DNA of 9,449 nucleotides from Robiginitomaculum sp. (GTDB lineage Bacteria > Pseudomonadota > Alphaproteobacteria > Caulobacterales > Maricaulaceae): NCBI GenBank assembly GCA_026993275.1, contig JALWUB010000020.1, positions 1 through 9,449 on the forward strand. The letters are read 5' to 3'. Under the pieces are notes generated by a model that was not told the origin of the DNA, did no database searches, and saw only the letters and a list, made by a program, of their open reading frames with translations. Below, piece by piece: positions 6,648 through 9,449 of the stretch (position 1 is its first letter; each line of letters opens with the position of its first letter). Both the position numbers and the translations under genes were made by a program.

Positions 6648-9449
6648 ATGTTGAACAAACTCGTTGAATTCTCTCTGCGCTACAAAGTCCTGGTGCTGAT
6701 CGCCTTTGGCGTTGTCGGCTTTCTGGGCTGGCGCGCCGTCACCACAATCCCCATTGATGCCTTTCCCGATGTCACCCCGGTTCAGGTGAATATCTACACC
6801 GAATCCCCGGGGCTGGCGGCAGAGGATGTGGAACAGCTTCTGACCTTCCCGGTGGAATCCGGCATGGCGGGCTTGCCCGCCGTGCAGGAAATCCGCTCGG
6901 TCAGCCTGTTCGGCCTGTCCTATGTCGCGGTCTATTTTGAAGACAGCATGGACATCTACTTTGCCCGGCGCCTGGTCATGGAGCGCCTGGCCGAAGTGGC
7001 CGACCGCATTCCCGAAGGTTATGGCACCCCGGAAATGGGGCCCAACACCTCAGGCCTGGGGCAAGTGTTCTGGTACACGCTGGAACGGACCGATGAAAAA
7101 CTCAAATCCAGCATTTCCGACATGGACCTGCGCACAGTGCAGGACTGGAATGTGCGCCTGATCTTGCGCACTGCCCCCGGAGTGGACGATGTCATGTCCT
7201 GGGGCGGGCAGGAGCGCCAGTTCCAGGTGCAGATCGACCCGCTGAAGCTGATCAAGTATGATCTGGGCTTCAAGGATGTCATGACCGCGCTGGAAGAAAA
7301 CAACCGGCAGGTTGGCGGCCAGTACATTGACCGCGGCCCGGAGCAGTATCTGGTGCGCGGCCTCGGCCTGGTCAAGAATGAGCACGATATTGGCGACATT
7401 GTGGTCAAGGTCGTGCACGGCACGCCGGTGTATTTGCGTGACGTCGCCACCATCAAGCAGGCCCCGGCCCTGCGCTTTGGCGCCGTCACCCGCGATGGCA
7501 AGGAAGTCGTGCTGGGCATGGCCCTGTCGCGCATTGGCGAAAACGCCAAGAAGGTCGTTGACAATGTCAAGGACAAGGTTGCCATTGTCGATGGCGCCCT
7601 GCCAGAGGGCATGGTCATCAAGCCCATTTATGACCGCACCGAACTGGTGGAAAAAGCCGTCAGCACGGCCGAGCGCGCCCTCATAGAAGGCTCGATCCTG
7701 GTGGCCATCGTGCTGTTCCTGTTCCTGGGCGAACTGCGCTCGGCACTGGTGGTCATCACCGCCTTGCCGCTGGCCATGCTGATTGCCTTCATCTTCATGG
7801 GACAGATGGGCCTTTCAGCCAACCTGATGTCCCTTGCCGGGCTGGCCATTGGCATCGGCATGATGGTGGATGGCGCCGTGGTCATGGTGGAAAACTCGTT
7901 TCGCATCATGGCCGAACGCAAGGCGGAAGGAAACGGCCCGGTGAACCGCACCGCGGCGGTTCTGACCGCGGCGCGCGAGGTCGCCAACCCGGTCAGCTTC
8001 GCCATCGGCATTATCATCATCGTGTTCATGCCGCTGTTCAGCCTTGACGGGCTGGAAGGCAAACTGTTCAAGCCCATGGCCTTCAATATCAGCTTTGCCA
8101 TGGCCGGATCGCTGTTGCTGACGCTGACCGTGATTCCGGTGCTGGCGGCGCTGATCCTCAAGCCCAAGGAAGAGAAGGACACCATGCTGGTGCGCTGGAT
8201 CAAGCGCGGCTACCTGCCGCTGCTGGCCTTTGCCCTGAAGCGCAAGCGCACCGTGTTTGCCGCTGCCGTGGTCTTGCTGATCGCCTCGCTGAGCCTGTTT
8301 CCCCTGCTGGGCAAGGAGTTCATGCCCCAGTTGCAGGAAGGCTCGATCATGTGGCGGGTGACGTCCATCCCTTCCACCTCGCTGGACCAGTCCATCAAAA
8401 TCTCCAAGGACATCGAGAACACCCTGACCGCCTTTCCCGAGGTGGAAACCACGGTGGCGATGATCGGACGTGCCGAAAAGGGCGAAACCGCCGATGTCAA
8501 TTACATGGAGATCTACACCGCCCTGAAACCCCAAAAGGAATGGCCGGAAAAACGCTCTTTCGAGGATTTGGCCTCCCAGATGCGCGAAAAGCTGGAAGTC
8601 GTGGCGCCAACGTCGGTGATTGCCTTTACCCAGCCGATCCAGATGCGCGTCGAGGAACTGATCTCGGGCGTGCGCGCCACCCTGGCGGCCAAGCTTTACG
8701 GCCAGGACCTGGCCGAGCTGGACCGCCTCAGCCAGCAGATCAAAGACGCCATCGACAAAGTGCCCGGCGCCGCCGATTTGTCGCTGGAGGCCAATATCGG
8801 CAAGCCGCAAGTGCGCGTGCGGGTCGATCGCGAAGCGCTGGCGCGTTATGGCATGAATGCTGATGACGTGCTGGAACTGGTGCGCACCGGCATCGGCAAC
8901 GAGCCGGTCAGCACGCTCATTGATGGCGTCAAGCGCTTTGACATTACGGCGCGGCTCAATGATGCCTCCAAGGCCTCCGTCTCGGCCATCAAGAACATCC
9001 CGCTGCGCACCGCCACGGGCGCCATTGTGCCCCTCAAGCGGGTCGCCGAGATCACCACGGCGGAGGGCTATTCCTTCGTGCGCCGCGAACAATTGCAGCG
9101 CTATGCGGTAATCCAGATGGATGTGCGCGGGCGTGATGTGGACGGCTTTGTGCAAGACGCCAATGCGGCCATTGCGCGAAACGTCGACATGCCGCCAGGA
9201 TACTGGATCGAGTGGGGCGGCGCCTTCGAAAACCAGCAACGGGCGATGAAAAAACTGGGGGTGATCGTACCGGTCACCATCTTCTTTATTTTCGTCCTGC
9301 TCTACACCGCATTCAACTCCATGCGCTTTGCCGCCCTGATCATCGCCAACGTGCCCTTTGCCACCATTGGCGGTCTGGTGGCACTGTTCATCAGCGGCCA
9401 ATACCTGTCGGTACCCTCCGCTATCGGCTTCATCGCCGTCTTTGGCGTG
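6648..9449 (+). CDS. czcA: heavy-metal RND efflux pump, CzcA/CusA family (3' end cut by window edge)
   Basis: Inner-membrane proton-driven pump of the HME-RND family. ATG 6648 follows AGGA (6637-6640) by seven bases. The frame is open to the window end, giving 934 residues of the usual 1,030-1,060. The start LNKLVEFSLRYKVLVLIAF, the IPIDAFPDVTPVQV segment and ESPGLAAEDVE are standard for the family. TM4 holds MMVDGAVVMVENS with Asp408 and Glu415, equivalent to the proton-relay residues of Cupriavidus CzcA. The third CzcA residue, Asp402 of its DFG, is Gly402 here, in the segment AIGIGMMVDG. The second periplasmic loop has QPIQMRVEELISGVRA, as in CzcA, and lacks two of the three CusA copper-binding methionines; only the YGM methionine of the YGMNADDV stretch remains. 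The sequence ends inside the second membrane half at IGFIAVFGV. Zn, Co, Cd or Ni export is more likely than Cu/Ag, by inference. Confidence 0.93.
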   Translation, partial: MLNKLVEFSLRYKVLVLIAFGVVGFLGWRAVTTIPIDAFPDVTPVQVNIYTESPGLAAEDVEQLLTFPVESGMAGLPAVQEIRSVSLFGLSYVAVYFEDSMDIYFARRLVMERLAEVADRIPEGYGTPEMGPNTSGLGQVFWYTLERTDEKLKSSISDMDLRTVQDWNVRLILRTAPGVDDVMSWGGQERQFQVQIDPLKLIKYDLGFKDVMTALEENNRQVGGQYIDRGPEQYLVRGLGLVKNEHDIGDIVVKVVHGTPVYLRDVATIKQAPALRFGAVTRDGKEVVLGMALSRIGENAKKVVDNVKDKVAIVDGALPEGMVIKPIYDRTELVEKAVSTAERALIEGSILVAIVLFLFLGELRSALVVITALPLAMLIAFIFMGQMGLSANLMSLAGLAIGIGMMVDGAVVMVENSFRIMAERKAEGNGPVNRTAAVLTAAREVANPVSFAIGIIIIVFMPLFSLDGLEGKLFKPMAFNISFAMAGSLLLTLTVIPVLAALILKPKEEKDTMLVRWIKRGYLPLLAFALKRKRTVFAAAVVLLIASLSLFPLLGKEFMPQLQEGSIMWRVTSIPSTSLDQSIKISKDIENTLTAFPEVETTVAMIGRAEKGETADVNYMEIYTALKPQKEWPEKRSFEDLASQMREKLEVVAPTSVIAFTQPIQMRVEELISGVRATLAAKLYGQDLAELDRLSQQIKDAIDKVPGAADLSLEANIGKPQVRVRVDREALARYGMNADDVLELVRTGIGNEPVSTLIDGVKRFDITARLNDASKASVSAIKNIPLRTATGAIVPLKRVAEITTAEGYSFVRREQLQRYAVIQMDVRGRDVDGFVQDANAAIARNVDMPPGYWIEWGGAFENQQRAMKKLGVIVPVTIFFIFVLLYTAFNSMRFAALIIANVPFATIGGLVALFISGQYLSVPSAIGFIAVFGV

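Noticed and set aside
7815..9401. Long antisense open frame (528 codons, minus strand) opposite the RND pump
   Set aside because: It mirrors the codon structure of the GC-rich pump gene; its product is His/Gln/Gly/Arg-rich with no recognisable domain, while the plus-strand frame is a clear RND protein.

Overview
The window is GC-rich and densely coded, and looks like a chromosomal segment of an alphaproteobacterium. This rests on the base composition, the style of the proteins and the alanine racemase / MlaE / MlaF arrangement. No rRNA or other marker fixes the genus. No tRNA, rRNA, CRISPR array, insertion sequence or integrase was seen.

Two divergent transcription units meet at about 3662-3779. 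The left unit runs on the minus strand: alanine racemase (alr), an MlaE-type lipid ABC permease, its MlaF-type ATPase, and a nucleotide-sugar epimerase of the UDP-glucuronate 4-epimerase type that runs off the left edge. Stop and start codons overlap as ATGA at alr/mlaE and mlaF/epimerase, and only 9 bases separate mlaE from mlaF, so this is almost certainly one polycistronic message. All four products serve the cell envelope: D-alanine for peptidoglycan, phospholipid traffic between membranes, and sugar precursors for surface polysaccharide.

The right unit runs on the plus strand and is a heavy-metal efflux operon of the CzcCBA/CusCBA class. It holds a small exported protein with a CxxC and a His-His pair, a TolC-family outer-membrane channel (czcC-like), a periplasmic adaptor with a His-rich mature N-terminus (czcB-like), and an inner-membrane RND pump (czcA-like) cut off by the right edge after 934 residues. 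The pump is the most interesting protein. Its periplasmic domain reads like CzcA, but the first aspartate of the CzcA transmembrane-4 motif is glycine (position 402), while Asp408 and Glu415 are kept at the same numbering. The metal cannot be named from sequence alone.

The two non-coding gaps are short (118 and 148 bases) but carry structure: a 13-base-arm inverted repeat in the divergent intergenic region, a near-perfect 15-base palindrome 37 bases before czcC, and a pair of GCATGCGT repeats. No metal-responsive regulator gene lies in the window, so these are the best local candidates for control sites. I see conventional genes with some unusual details, not a clearly new system.
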